A stretch of 64,000 bases of DNA. Origin: Fuscibacter oryzae. Its GTDB lineage: Bacteria > Pseudomonadota > Alphaproteobacteria > Rhodobacterales > Rhodobacteraceae. The stretch spans positions 17,307-81,306 of the forward strand of contig NZ_JAESVP010000013.1 of NCBI RefSeq assembly GCF_016765795.1. Direction: 5' to 3'. This document shows, piece by piece, positions 1-8,114 of the stretch (positions are counted from its first letter, which is position 1; the number at the start of each line of letters is the position of its first letter). The notes under the pieces are model-generated. The model had not been told where the DNA came from, searched no databases, and saw only the letters and a list, made by a program, of their open reading frames with translations. A program made the position numbers and the translations under genes.

Positions 1-782
1 GGATGGAAGGGGTGGAACGTCTGGTGAAGGCCGGCATCAAGGTCGTCGTAGGCACGGGGGCGGTGAACACCGCCACAGCCGCCGCCATTGCCGCCCATGC
101 CCAGAAGGTTGGCGCGCATGGCCTGATGGTGATCCCGCGCCTGCTGTCGCGCGGCACGGTTCCGGCGGCGCAAAAGGCGCATTTCAAGGCGGTCCTTTCA
201 GCAGCACCCAACCTGCCCGCCGTGATCTACAACAGCCCCTATTATGGCTATTCCACCAAGGCCGACCTGTTCTCCCAGATCCGTGCCGAACATCCCAACC
301 TTGTCGGCTTCAAGGAATTCGGCGGTTTTGAAGATCTGTCCTATGCGGGCGAGGCCATCACCAGCGGCAGCGACGACATCAAACTGATGATCGGCGTCGA
401 TACCGCTGTTTTCCATGGCTATGTGAACTGCAACGCCGATGGCGCGATCACCGGGATTGGCAACGTCTTCCCGCGCGAAGTGCTGCACCTGACCGCGCTC
501 TGCAAGGCTGCCGTGGCGGGAGACGCCGAGGCGCGACGCCTGGCTTATGAACTCGACACCGCGATGCAGGTCTTGTCCAAGGTCGATGCCGGCCCCGATC
601 TGGTCCTGTTCTTCAAACACATGCTCGTCCTGCAGGGGGACGCCTCCTTCCGCCTGCACTTCAACGAAAGCGATGCCCTTTCACCCAGCCAGCAGGGCTT
701 TGTGGAAAAGCAGTTCGCGCTCTTCAATGCGTGGTACGCGGATTGGTCGCGCCAACCGCAGGCGCTGAAATACGCGGCCTAA
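1..782 (+). CDS. DHDPS-family aldolase/deaminase, 5' end cut by window edge
   Basis: About 259 residues of a dihydrodipicolinate synthase/N-acetylneuraminate lyase family TIM-barrel enzyme are visible. The family is usually near 300 residues, so roughly 40 N-terminal residues lie outside the window. The Schiff-base lysine is in LVGFKEFGG (visible residue 104) and the acid-base tyrosine in VIYNSP (residue 76). The stop lies 2 bases before a DadA-like oxidase, which is followed by a hydroxyproline-epimerase-like gene. In known trans-4-hydroxy-L-proline catabolism a member of this family deaminates 1-pyrroline-4-hydroxy-2-carboxylate to 2-oxoglutarate semialdehyde, and context makes that the preferred role. 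Another 2-oxo acid lyase or dehydratase remains possible. Confidence 0.8.
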   Translation, partial: MEGVERLVKAGIKVVVGTGAVNTATAAAIAAHAQKVGAHGLMVIPRLLSRGTVPAAQKAHFKAVLSAAPNLPAVIYNSPYYGYSTKADLFSQIRAEHPNLVGFKEFGGFEDLSYAGEAITSGSDDIKLMIGVDTAVFHGYVNCNADGAITGIGNVFPREVLHLTALCKAAVAGDAEARRLAYELDTAMQVLSKVDAGPDLVLFFKHMLVLQGDASFRLHFNESDALSPSQQGFVEKQFALFNAWYADWSRQPQALKYAA

Positions 783-784
783 AC

Positions 785-2020
785 ATGGCCGGTGTCATCG
801 TCATCGGGGCGGGCGTCGTCGGGCTATCGGCGGCGCTTGCGGCGCAGGCGCGCGGACTTTCCGTTTCGGTGATCGACCGCGAAGGCCCGGCGGCAGGGGC
901 TTCGGCAGGCAATGCCGGGGCCTTTGCCTTTACCGATATAATGCCGCTCGCCTCGCCGGGGATTCTGCGCAAGGCGCCGAAATGGCTGCTTGATCCCTTG
1001 GGTCCATTATCGGTGCCGCCGGCCTATGCCATGCAGATCGCGCCGTGGCTGTATCGGTTCTGGCGGGCCTGCACCCCGCGCGCCGTGGCCCGATCCACCC
1101 TTGCCCAGATTGCGATGATGGATCTGTCCAAGGCGGAACTGGAACCTTTCCTTGCCGCCACCGGCACGCTGCCAATGCTGGAAAAGCGGGGCAATTTGCA
1201 GGTCTACGAGGGTGAGGCCGAATTCAGGGCCTCGGCCGGGGGTTGGAAGGCGCGCGCCGATCACGGGATTGAATTCCACCATCTGACCGCCGCCGAAATG
1301 GCCGCGCTGCAACCCGGCCTTGCGCCGCGTTTCACCCATGGCACCTTCACGCCGGGCTGGTATTCCATCGCCGATCCGAAACACTACACACTCGCACTTG
1401 CCGACCTCTTTCGCGCGCAGGGCGGAGAAATCCTGCGGTCCGAGGTGACGGGCCTGCGCCCCGATGATCAGGGTGTGATCATCACCCGGGCATCCGGCGA
1501 TCCAATTCGTGCTGACCGGGTGGTTCTGGCGGCGGGGGCCTTTTCGCACCGTATCGCACGGACCTTGGGCGAAAGGATTCCGCTGGAAACCGAGCGGGGC
1601 TACAACACCACCCTGCCGCCAGATGCCCTTGATCTGCGGATGCAGGTCACTTTCGGCGGCCATGGTTTCGTCATCAGCCGCCTGTCCACGGGCATCCGCA
1701 TCGGTGGCGCGGTCGAACTGGGCGGCCTGTCCCTGCCGCCGAACTACAAACGATCCGACGCGATGCTGGCCAAGGCCAAGGCGTTTCTGCCCGATCTGAA
1801 AACCACGGGTGGGGTGCAGTGGATGGGTTTCCGCCCCTCCTTGCCCGACAGTCTGCCCGCAATCGGGCGGGCGCGCGATACGGCGCAGGTCATCTATGCC
1901 TTCGGTCACGGTCATCTTGGTCTGACGCAAAGCGCGGGCACTGCACGACTTGTGGCCGATCTATTGACAGACCGCGCGCCCGCGATCGACATCACCCCCT
2001 TCTCGCCGCAACGTTTCTAG
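785..2020 (+). CDS. DadA-like FAD-dependent D-amino acid (hydroxyproline) oxidase
   Basis: This 411-residue protein is of the DAO/DadA family. An N-terminal dinucleotide fold carries GAGVVG at residues 8-13, and the C-terminal half ends in an FAD-contact region (FGHGHLGLTQSAGT). The ATG at 785 was chosen because it directly precedes the FAD motif and lies 2 bases after the previous stop; a longer reading overlaps that gene. The neighbours are a DHDPS-family deaminase upstream and a proline-racemase-fold epimerase 25 bases downstream. By analogy with known hydroxyproline pathways, it would oxidise the D-hydroxyproline made by the epimerase to 1-pyrroline-4-hydroxy-2-carboxylate, passing electrons to the respiratory chain. 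The substrate is inferred from context only. Confidence 0.85.
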   Translation: MAGVIVIGAGVVGLSAALAAQARGLSVSVIDREGPAAGASAGNAGAFAFTDIMPLASPGILRKAPKWLLDPLGPLSVPPAYAMQIAPWLYRFWRACTPRAVARSTLAQIAMMDLSKAELEPFLAATGTLPMLEKRGNLQVYEGEAEFRASAGGWKARADHGIEFHHLTAAEMAALQPGLAPRFTHGTFTPGWYSIADPKHYTLALADLFRAQGGEILRSEVTGLRPDDQGVIITRASGDPIRADRVVLAAGAFSHRIARTLGERIPLETERGYNTTLPPDALDLRMQVTFGGHGFVISRLSTGIRIGGAVELGGLSLPPNYKRSDAMLAKAKAFLPDLKTTGGVQWMGFRPSLPDSLPAIGRARDTAQVIYAFGHGHLGLTQSAGTARLVADLLTDRAPAIDITPFSPQRF

Positions 2021-2045
2021 CGTTTTTCCTGCAAAGGTTCCGATC

Positions 2046-3047
2046 ATGGCCAGCTATACCTTCAACTGCATCGACGGGCACACCTGCGGCAATCCGGTGC
2101 GGCTGGTGTCCGGGGGTGGCCCGCGTCTGGACGGGGCCACGATGCTGGAACGCCGCGCGCATTTCCTGCGCGACTTCGACTGGATTCGCACCGGCCTGAT
2201 GTTCGAACCGCGCGGCCATGACATGATGTCGGGCAGCATTCTTTACCCGCCCACGCGCCCCGATTGCGATGTGGCTGTGCTGTTCATCGAAACCTCGGGC
2301 TGTCTGCCGATGTGCGGCCACGGCACCATTGGCACCATCACCATGGCCATCGAGAATGGCCTGATCACCCCGCGCGAACCTGGCAAGCTGTCTATCGATG
2401 CGCCTGCGGGCAAGGTGGACATCACCTATGTCCAGAACGGTCGCTTCGTTGACGAGGTGCGCCTTACCAACGTCCCAGGCTTCCTGCATGCCGAAGGCCT
2501 GACCGCCAACGTCGAAGGCCTGGGCGAGGTGGTGGTGGACGTGGCCTATGGCGGCAATTTCTATGCCATAGTCGAGCCACAAAAGGTCTTCCGCGACATG
2601 GCGGACCATACGGCAGGCGAGTTGATCGGCTGGTCGCCGAAACTGCGCGCCGCGCTGAATGCGAAATACGATTTCACCCACCCCGAACATCCCGCGATCA
2701 GTGGGCTGTCGCATATCCTGTGGACCGGCCAGCCCACGGTGCCCGGTGCGCATGCACGCAATGCGGTGTTCTATGGTGACAAGGCCATCGACCGCAGCCC
2801 CTGTGGCACCGGCACCTCCGCCCGCATGGCCCAACTGGCCGCCAAGGGCAAACTGGCGGTGGGGGACGAGTTCGTGCATGAATCCATCATCGGCAGCCTG
2901 TTCAAGGGCAGGGTAGAGGCCGCGACCACTGTCGCAGGTCGCCCTGCGATCATCCCCTCCATTGCGGGCTGGGCGCGCATGACGGGCTACAACACCATCT
3001 TCATCGATGACCGCGACCCCTTCGCGCATGGCTTTGTCGTGAAATGA
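2046..3047 (+). CDS. Proline-racemase-fold 4-hydroxyproline 2-epimerase
   Basis: At 333 residues it has the normal length for the proline racemase/hydroxyproline epimerase family. Both catalytic cysteines are present: C90 in MCGHGTIG and C253 in DRSPCGTGTS. Two cysteines indicate a racemase or epimerase; the related trans-3-hydroxyproline dehydratases replace the second one. It follows a DadA-like oxidase and a DHDPS-family gene, the usual companions of 4-hydroxyproline 2-epimerase, which inverts C2 of trans-4-hydroxy-L-proline to give cis-4-hydroxy-D-proline. It is the last gene of this operon; the next gene is convergent. A second member of the family is encoded at 9417-10409. Confidence 0.88.
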   Translation: MASYTFNCIDGHTCGNPVRLVSGGGPRLDGATMLERRAHFLRDFDWIRTGLMFEPRGHDMMSGSILYPPTRPDCDVAVLFIETSGCLPMCGHGTIGTITMAIENGLITPREPGKLSIDAPAGKVDITYVQNGRFVDEVRLTNVPGFLHAEGLTANVEGLGEVVVDVAYGGNFYAIVEPQKVFRDMADHTAGELIGWSPKLRAALNAKYDFTHPEHPAISGLSHILWTGQPTVPGAHARNAVFYGDKAIDRSPCGTGTSARMAQLAAKGKLAVGDEFVHESIIGSLFKGRVEAATTVAGRPAIIPSIAGWARMTGYNTIFIDDRDPFAHGFVVK

Positions 3048-3419
3048 CTTTGCACTGGCAAAGCATTCAGGCCTGGGTCGCTGAAGGCCGGATTCTTGCC
3101 AGTGCTGCGCCTTCAGCTTCTAGGGTGGTGTCGATCCGGCCATGGGTCTGGTAGTGACATATCTCACCCGCTGCACTGCATGTCGCCGCCTTAAGCCATC
3201 ATGGATGTTACATTTCAGCCATGGCAGGCCCTGCATCGGGTTGGCCGCACTTATCGACCGCGGCCCATGACGATCTCGCAGACGGTCTGCGCCGGCGCCA
3301 CCGACATTCGAGCCGTGCTGACCAGATCCACTTGATACCAAAGGTGCGGAGGAGCCCAGACGTGCCGTTTGGGCCGAGTTTCACGAGCCCCGCAGGTTGC
3401 TTTGGATCGGGAAGCCGGA
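3048..3419. other. Intergenic stretch between convergent genes, with a long stem-loop
   Basis: No supported gene. The first part contains an inverted repeat, GCACTGGCAA at 3052-3061 and TTGCCAGTGC at 3096-3105, enclosing a second short stem (GGCCT/AGGCC). It starts 4 bases after the epimerase stop and may end or protect that transcript, although no T-run follows. The rest (about 3120-3419) has only short open frames without recognisable domains or ribosome sites. Confidence 0.5.
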
Positions 3420-4535
3420 TCAGGGTTTGAAAGGCAGCGGGGTGGGGCGCAGACCGGCCGCACCATCGGGCAAGGCGATGCTAAGCCCCGACGTCTCGTC
3501 GCCCAGATCGGCCCGCAAGAGTCCAACCGCGATGGATCGGCCAAGCCGCGGAGAATAGAGCAACTCGCTGACCACCCCGACCGCCTCGCCGCCCAGATGC
3601 ACCGGCATCGGATGGCCGGGAAAGGCAGGCTTGCCTTCGACCCAATAGCCGGTGCGGCGGCGCGTCAGGCCACGGGCGGCCTTGGTCCGCAGGGCCGCGC
3701 GGCCTACATAGTCATCCTCGCGGGTCAGGTCGACCAAAGCGCCCATGCCCATTTCGAACGGATCGGCCGGAAGAACCTGCCAGCGCATGTCGGAACCGTA
3801 AGAGATCAGCCCGCTTTCCACCCGCTCTATATCATTGGGCGCGCCCGGCCCGATGCCAAAGGGCACCCCTACGGCGGCCACCCGGTTCCAGAGCGCGTTG
3901 CCGTGGCTACCGTCGGTCAGGTAAAGTTCGAACCCGCCCTGTTTCGACCAGCCCGACCGCGCCAGCACCAGGGGAATGTCGTCAAGTACGGTTTCGCGGA
4001 AGCCGAAATAGCGCAGATCACGCACCCAATCGCCGAACAGTGCCACCGTGACCGCTTCGGCCAGCGGGCCTTGGATCGCAAGGGGGGCGACGTCAGGCTC
4101 GGTCACCCGTGCCTGCCAGCCGCGTTCCTGCGCGATGGCCTGACACCACAGGTGCAGATCGCTGTCGGCCACCGAAAGCCAGAAGCGGTCATCTGCCAGT
4201 TTCAGAAGCACTGGATCGTTGATGATCCAGCCGTCATGATCGCAGATCGGCACATAGCGGCCCTGACCTACACGGGTGCTGCCAAGGTTGCGCGGGGTGA
4301 TGTATTGCACCAGACGCGCCGCATCGGGGCCGGTGATTTCGACCTGGCGCTGCGCTGCCACGTCCCACATCGCCACCCCGGTCATCAAGCGCTGATACTC
4401 GGCCTCTGGATCGCCGAAATGCGCAGGAATCAGCATGTGGTTGTAGACCGAAAAGCTTTTGACCCCGGCGCGCAGCGTGGCGTCAAAGTAGGGAGATTTG
4501 CGGAGGTTCGCGCCGATGGCGAAGTCGAATGTCAT
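3420..4535 (-). CDS. GcvT-family tetrahydrofolate methyltransferase, DmdA-like
   Basis: A 371-residue aminomethyltransferase-fold protein. Its N-terminal pattern (VYNHMLIP, then WDVAAQRQVEITGPDAARLVQ, ARSGWSKQGGFELY and ERVESGLISYG) resembles DMSP demethylase DmdA more than glycine-cleavage GcvT, as judged from memory of the family. The internal ATG at 4535 is preferred over the longer reading because AAGGA lies 9 bases upstream and the start falls 16 bases after the methionine gamma-lyase stop. DmdA moves a methyl group from dimethylsulfoniopropionate to tetrahydrofolate. Co-transcription with methionine gamma-lyase, which releases methanethiol, fits methyl-sulfur metabolism. Several DmdA-like clades have other or unknown substrates, so the exact activity is open. 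Confidence 0.75.
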   Translation of the reverse strand: MTFDFAIGANLRKSPYFDATLRAGVKSFSVYNHMLIPAHFGDPEAEYQRLMTGVAMWDVAAQRQVEITGPDAARLVQYITPRNLGSTRVGQGRYVPICDHDGWIINDPVLLKLADDRFWLSVADSDLHLWCQAIAQERGWQARVTEPDVAPLAIQGPLAEAVTVALFGDWVRDLRYFGFRETVLDDIPLVLARSGWSKQGGFELYLTDGSHGNALWNRVAAVGVPFGIGPGAPNDIERVESGLISYGSDMRWQVLPADPFEMGMGALVDLTREDDYVGRAALRTKAARGLTRRRTGYWVEGKPAFPGHPMPVHLGGEAVGVVSELLYSPRLGRSIAVGLLRADLGDETSGLSIALPDGAAGLRPTPLPFKP

Positions 4536-4551
4536 AAAGAGGATCCTTTGT

Positions 4552-5754
4552 TCAGGCGGCTTCGGCGTTGTGGGCGGCAAGGGCTGCCATCAGATCACCA
4601 AGGATATCTTCCACACCTTCCAGCCCGACTGACAAGCGCACAAGCCCCTCGGCGATGCCATGGGCGGCGCGTTCCTCTGGGGTATAGGTGGAATGCGTCA
4701 TCGAAGCGGGGTGCTGGATCAGGCTTTCGGCATCGCCAAGGCTGACCGCACGTTGAACAAGCCGCAGACGGTTCATCATCGCGATGCCGCCCGCCTTGCC
4801 GCCAACCACCTCAAACGGGATCATGCCGCCAAACGCAGTCATCTGGCGGCGGGCAAGGGTGGCCTGCGAAAAGCTCTCAAGACCAGGATAATGCACGCAT
4901 TTCACCGCCGGATGCGCCTCTAGCGCGCGGGCCACTGTAAGGGCAGCGGCGGAATGTGCCCGTACCCGCAGGTCAAGCGTCTTGATGCCGCGCAGGATCA
5001 GCATGGCGGTCAGGGGCGACATCACCGCCCCGGTCATGTCCTTGATGCCGACCAGTCGGATTTGCTGAATATCCTCGGCGCGGCCCGCTACCAGACCGGC
5101 GATCACATCGCCATGACCGCTGAGATATTTGGTCGCCGAATGCACGACGATATCGGCTCCATGTTCGATGGGCCGCGTCAGAACTGGCGTGGCATAGGTG
5201 TTGTCCACCACCACCTTTGCGCCGTGGTGATGAGCGATTTCGCTGATCGCGGCGATGTCCACCAGCCGGTTGTTCGGGTTGGCGGGGGTTTCGAAATAGA
5301 CGATCCGAGTTTTCGGCCCGATCACCGCAACCAGATTGCCCGGATCGGACAGGTCTACAGGGCGTACCGTGACACCAAAGCGCGGCAAGCCATGGGTCAG
5401 GAAGGCAAAGGTGCAGCCGTAAAGCGTCTTGTCCAGGATCACCTCGTCCCCGGCCTGCAGGAATGTCCAGAGCGTGGAGGCGATCGCGCCCATGCCCGAG
5501 GCGGCGCAAAGACCGGCCTCGGCACCTTCGAGATTGGCAATGCGCTTTTCCAGCGCGTCAAGCGTCGGATTCGAAATTCGGCTGTAGAAATGCCCCTCGG
5601 ACGCGCCGGCAAACATCGCCCCACCCGCCTCGGCAGTCTCGAAGGTGAAGGTGGAGGACAGATAGACCGGCGGGTTCAGTGCTCCCTGATGATCGCGGGC
5701 ATCATGGCCATGGTGAATGGCGCGGGTGGCAAAACTGGCTGCGGTATGGCGCAT
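4552..5754 (-). CDS. megL: Methionine gamma-lyase (PLP enzyme)
   Basis: The protein has 400 residues and belongs to the Cys/Met metabolism PLP family. The PLP lysine is K209 in SATKYLSGHGD. The segment LYGCTFAF around C114 carries the cysteine typical of true methionine gamma-lyases such as that of Pseudomonas putida, rather than cystathionine gamma-synthase or beta-lyase. It would split methionine into methanethiol, ammonia and 2-oxobutyrate in the cytoplasm. It precedes the DmdA-like gene and is divergent from an Lrp/AsnC regulator, the same arrangement as mdeA-mdeR in Pseudomonas. The intergenic region carries three phased TTGGCAT sites that probably regulate both genes. Confidence 0.9.
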   Translation of the reverse strand: MRHTAASFATRAIHHGHDARDHQGALNPPVYLSSTFTFETAEAGGAMFAGASEGHFYSRISNPTLDALEKRIANLEGAEAGLCAASGMGAIASTLWTFLQAGDEVILDKTLYGCTFAFLTHGLPRFGVTVRPVDLSDPGNLVAVIGPKTRIVYFETPANPNNRLVDIAAISEIAHHHGAKVVVDNTYATPVLTRPIEHGADIVVHSATKYLSGHGDVIAGLVAGRAEDIQQIRLVGIKDMTGAVMSPLTAMLILRGIKTLDLRVRAHSAAALTVARALEAHPAVKCVHYPGLESFSQATLARRQMTAFGGMIPFEVVGGKAGGIAMMNRLRLVQRAVSLGDAESLIQHPASMTHSTYTPEERAAHGIAEGLVRLSVGLEGVEDILGDLMAALAAHNAEAA

Positions 5755-5793
5755 CGGGGGCTCCTGCTGATGGGCCGATGATGCGCCGGTGCC

Positions 5794-5842
5794 TTTGGCA
5801 TTTGGTTGCTATTTATGCCAAGAAATCCATATGATTTGGCAT
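5794..5842. promoter_or_regulatory. Lrp-type operator: three phased TTGGCAT sites
   Basis: TTGGCAT occurs at 5795-5801, in inverted form (ATGCCAA) at 5815-5821, and again directly at 5836-5842. The centres are 20 and 21 bases apart, close to two helical turns. The block lies between the divergent methionine gamma-lyase (start 5754) and Lrp-family regulator (start 5864) genes. Lrp/AsnC proteins bind as oligomers to such phased degenerate sites. Confidence 0.65.
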
Positions 5843-5863
5843 ATAATTCCAGGGAGTGCCGAT

Positions 5864-6322
5864 ATGGACGACAAGGATCGCCAGATTGTTCGGGCATTGC
5901 AACGCAATGGTCGCGCAACGAATCTTGAAATTGCCGCCGCTGTGAACCTGTCGCCCTCACCGTGTCTGCGCCGCATCCGTCTTTTGGAGGAGAGCGGCGC
6001 GATCCAGGGCTATCGCGCGATGGCAGACCAGCGTGCCTATGGCCTGCCTGTGACCGTCTTTATCCGAATAAGGCTGGAACGTCACAGCGCCGAGACCGTT
6101 GCGCTGTTCGAGGCGCGGATACGGGCGCTGGATGAGGTGTTGGAATGCCTGCTGATGACCGGCCCAGCCGACTATCTTCTTCGTGTCGTTGTGGCGGGGC
6201 TAGAGGCCTATGAAGCCTTCATCCGCAACCGTATCCACCCGATTGATGGCATTGCCTCGATCGATTCGAGCTTTGTCTATGGCACGATCAAGAACACCGG
6301 GGTGTTTCCAGCCAATCTGTGA
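5864..6322 (+). CDS. Lrp/AsnC-family transcriptional regulator
   Basis: A 152-residue protein with an N-terminal winged helix-turn-helix (LQRNGRATNLEIAAAVNLSP, then CLRRIRLLEE) and a C-terminal RAM/AsnC ligand domain ending in TIKNTGVFP. The ATG at 5864 was chosen because AGGGAG precedes it and the helix-turn-helix starts immediately after it; the longer frame would run through the operator sites. It is divergent from methionine gamma-lyase and most likely controls it in response to an amino acid such as methionine, as MdeR does in Pseudomonas. The ligand is inferred from position. Confidence 0.88.
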   Translation: MDDKDRQIVRALQRNGRATNLEIAAAVNLSPSPCLRRIRLLEESGAIQGYRAMADQRAYGLPVTVFIRIRLERHSAETVALFEARIRALDEVLECLLMTGPADYLLRVVVAGLEAYEAFIRNRIHPIDGIASIDSSFVYGTIKNTGVFPANL

Positions 6323-6325
6323 GGA

Positions 6326-6550
6326 TTGCGCCAGCAAAAGATGGACGTATTCCAAGAAAAAGAAAAATGCGCTCCATTATCGAACAACCACGTCATCGGG
6401 CCGCCGGACATCAACGTCGATGTGCAGGCCTATGAAATTACAGTCATAACGGGTTTGTCTGGTTCGGGCAAAAGCACTCTGCTTAGCCACCTTAATGGCC
6501 TTATCGAGCCGACAGCGGGCGCAGTCATGCTGGGTGAGCAGGATGCAGCG
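6326..6550 (+). pseudogene. ProV-like ABC ATPase N-terminal fragment
   Basis: About 70 codons resemble the beginning of a glycine betaine/proline transporter ATPase (ProV): DINVDV, the Walker A motif GLSGSGKST and LNGLIEPTAG. After roughly residue 72 the reading frame runs into unrelated sequence, with no Q-loop, ABC signature or Walker B. No permease or binding-protein gene follows. It is therefore a truncated remnant, probably left by a transposon insertion or deletion, since a transposase-like remnant lies 200 bases further on. Confidence 0.7.
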
Positions 6551-6750
6551 GGGTATTGGTGCCACGGTCACCCCCGCCTGAACGACGGCGTCTGGATCGC
6601 CGCGCCCTGTATCGACGGACCTAAAGGTGCGGAAAACAGCTTGCAGGAGACGGGCGCGGACAGAACGCCGGTTCTTCATGGCCAGTCCGTTGGGCACATA
6701 GTGGACCTTTGGGGGCACTTGCGCCTGTCGTTCCGGGTCATCGGTCATAA

Positions 6751-6985
6751 AGGCAGTGTCAGTAGAACCATTTTGCGGCGGGGCAGGGCAGGGTGGGCCA
6801 ATAGGTTTTATGGGCGCCCTCCCGTCCGCCAATTCAAGGCCAGCGACGAGATTATTCGCCTTGCAGTGATGCTCTACATCCGGCTCCCGCTGTTGCCACG
6901 CGCCATGGAAGGCCTGCTGCACCAGCGTGATCGCTCTCGCCTCCAGCATGATCCGCTGGTGCATGTAACGCGGCCAACTGCCGGT
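6751..6985 (+). pseudogene. Degraded IS6-like transposase N-terminal remnant
   Basis: In the plus-strand reading around 6815-6920 the translation (FKASDEII, LAVMLYIRLPLLPRAMEGLL) resembles the start of IS6-family transposases of this group (F.pattern..EII..AV.LYFRFPLSLR.VE). After LHQR a one-base shift continues the similarity (SSMIRWC) until a stop, so the fragment is both truncated and frameshifted. A GGCAGTGTC sequence at 6752 is reminiscent of an IS6-type terminal repeat but is not proof. No catalytic DDE residues remain. The 200 bases between this and the ProV fragment hold no recognisable gene. Confidence 0.5.
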
Positions 6986-7010
6986 CGATCCAAAGATGGA
7001 TGCCCATCCC

Positions 7011-8114
7011 CTATGCCCGTAAACGCAGGCCGTCGGGATCGAAGAACGCCTTGCGCGCCACTGTCGCGGGCTGACCCAGAACGCTGACTTCAGCGCCCTC
7101 TATGGCAAATTCCTTTTGAATATGAGCGCTTGCCAGGACTGCGCCGACCGAATGGCCATGGTCGGAATAGGTGACATGACCGATCTGGTGACCTTGGGCC
7201 ATCACGGGTGTCAAGTCCGGCGCAGGGCTGTCGCCCGTCAGTTTCAACCCGACCCATGCGGTTTTTACACCCCCGTCGCGCGCCCGTAACAGCGCCTCAC
7301 GTCCGATGAAATCGCCCTTGTCGAATTTGATGAACGCATCAGTGCCGACATGAAAAGGGGTGAGGCTTTCATCCATGTCGATGCCATGCGCGGGGTAAAG
7401 CTTTTCCAGACCCAGCGTGAACATTGCCTTGACGCCATAGGGGCGCAACCCATGGGCGCCACCAGCATGGAACAGGGCATTCCAGACGCCTGCCGCCTCA
7501 TCAGAGGGCACGAAAAGCTCAAACCCCAGTTCTCCGGTGACGCCGGTGCGCGAAATCATGACGCGGGTGCCGTCCAGATGGCCATGGGCGAACGTCCAGC
7601 GTTTCAGGGCTGTCAGATCGGCATCCTCGATCAGGCCTTGAAGCAGCGCGCGAGAGTTCGGCCCCTGAATCGTCGGGAAAGCCAGCGCTGCGGTGATGTC
7701 CGTTACATAGGCGCGCCGGCCCGTGGCATTGTGCATCGCCCAGTCGCGGATCTTCAGGCGGTTGCGCGAACCAGATACGATCAGGAAGTGTTCAGACCCA
7801 AGCCGGAACACCGTCAGGTCATCCATGATGCCACCATCGGGTGCGCAAACGCTGGCATAGTGCGCCTGGCCGGGGACCATGCGGGCGGCATCGTTGACAA
7901 TCAGATGATTGACCAAGGCCTCGGCCTCCGGGCCTTTGATGTCGATTTTTCCCATCGTAGACAAGTCTTGCACCCCGACACGAGCGCGGGTGTTCAGATG
8001 TTCGCTTGCCACATCGCCATAGGTGAGAGCATTCAGAAACCCGCCCCCAACGGGCCCCATCTGGGCGCCCATGGCAGAGGCGAGGGCGTGAAAGGGCGTA
8101 CGGCGCAGTGGCAT
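7011..8114 (-). CDS. GcvT-family aminomethyltransferase-like protein
   Basis: At 367 residues it has the normal length for the GcvT/YgfZ tetrahydrofolate-binding fold. It shows the two-part fold with conserved stretches GKIDIKGPEAEALVN, SRTGVTGELGFELF and FIGREALL. It starts with ATG at 8114 behind AAAGGAG. It is not close to the DmdA-like protein at 3420-4535, so the two are distinct paralogues. No glycine cleavage partners (GcvH, GcvP) are adjacent, which argues against canonical GcvT. A demethylase or methyl-transfer role with tetrahydrofolate as acceptor is the family-based expectation, and the substrate is unknown. Confidence 0.78.
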   Translation of the reverse strand: MPLRRTPFHALASAMGAQMGPVGGGFLNALTYGDVASEHLNTRARVGVQDLSTMGKIDIKGPEAEALVNHLIVNDAARMVPGQAHYASVCAPDGGIMDDLTVFRLGSEHFLIVSGSRNRLKIRDWAMHNATGRRAYVTDITAALAFPTIQGPNSRALLQGLIEDADLTALKRWTFAHGHLDGTRVMISRTGVTGELGFELFVPSDEAAGVWNALFHAGGAHGLRPYGVKAMFTLGLEKLYPAHGIDMDESLTPFHVGTDAFIKFDKGDFIGREALLRARDGGVKTAWVGLKLTGDSPAPDLTPVMAQGHQIGHVTYSDHGHSVGAVLASAHIQKEFAIEGAEVSVLGQPATVARKAFFDPDGLRLRA

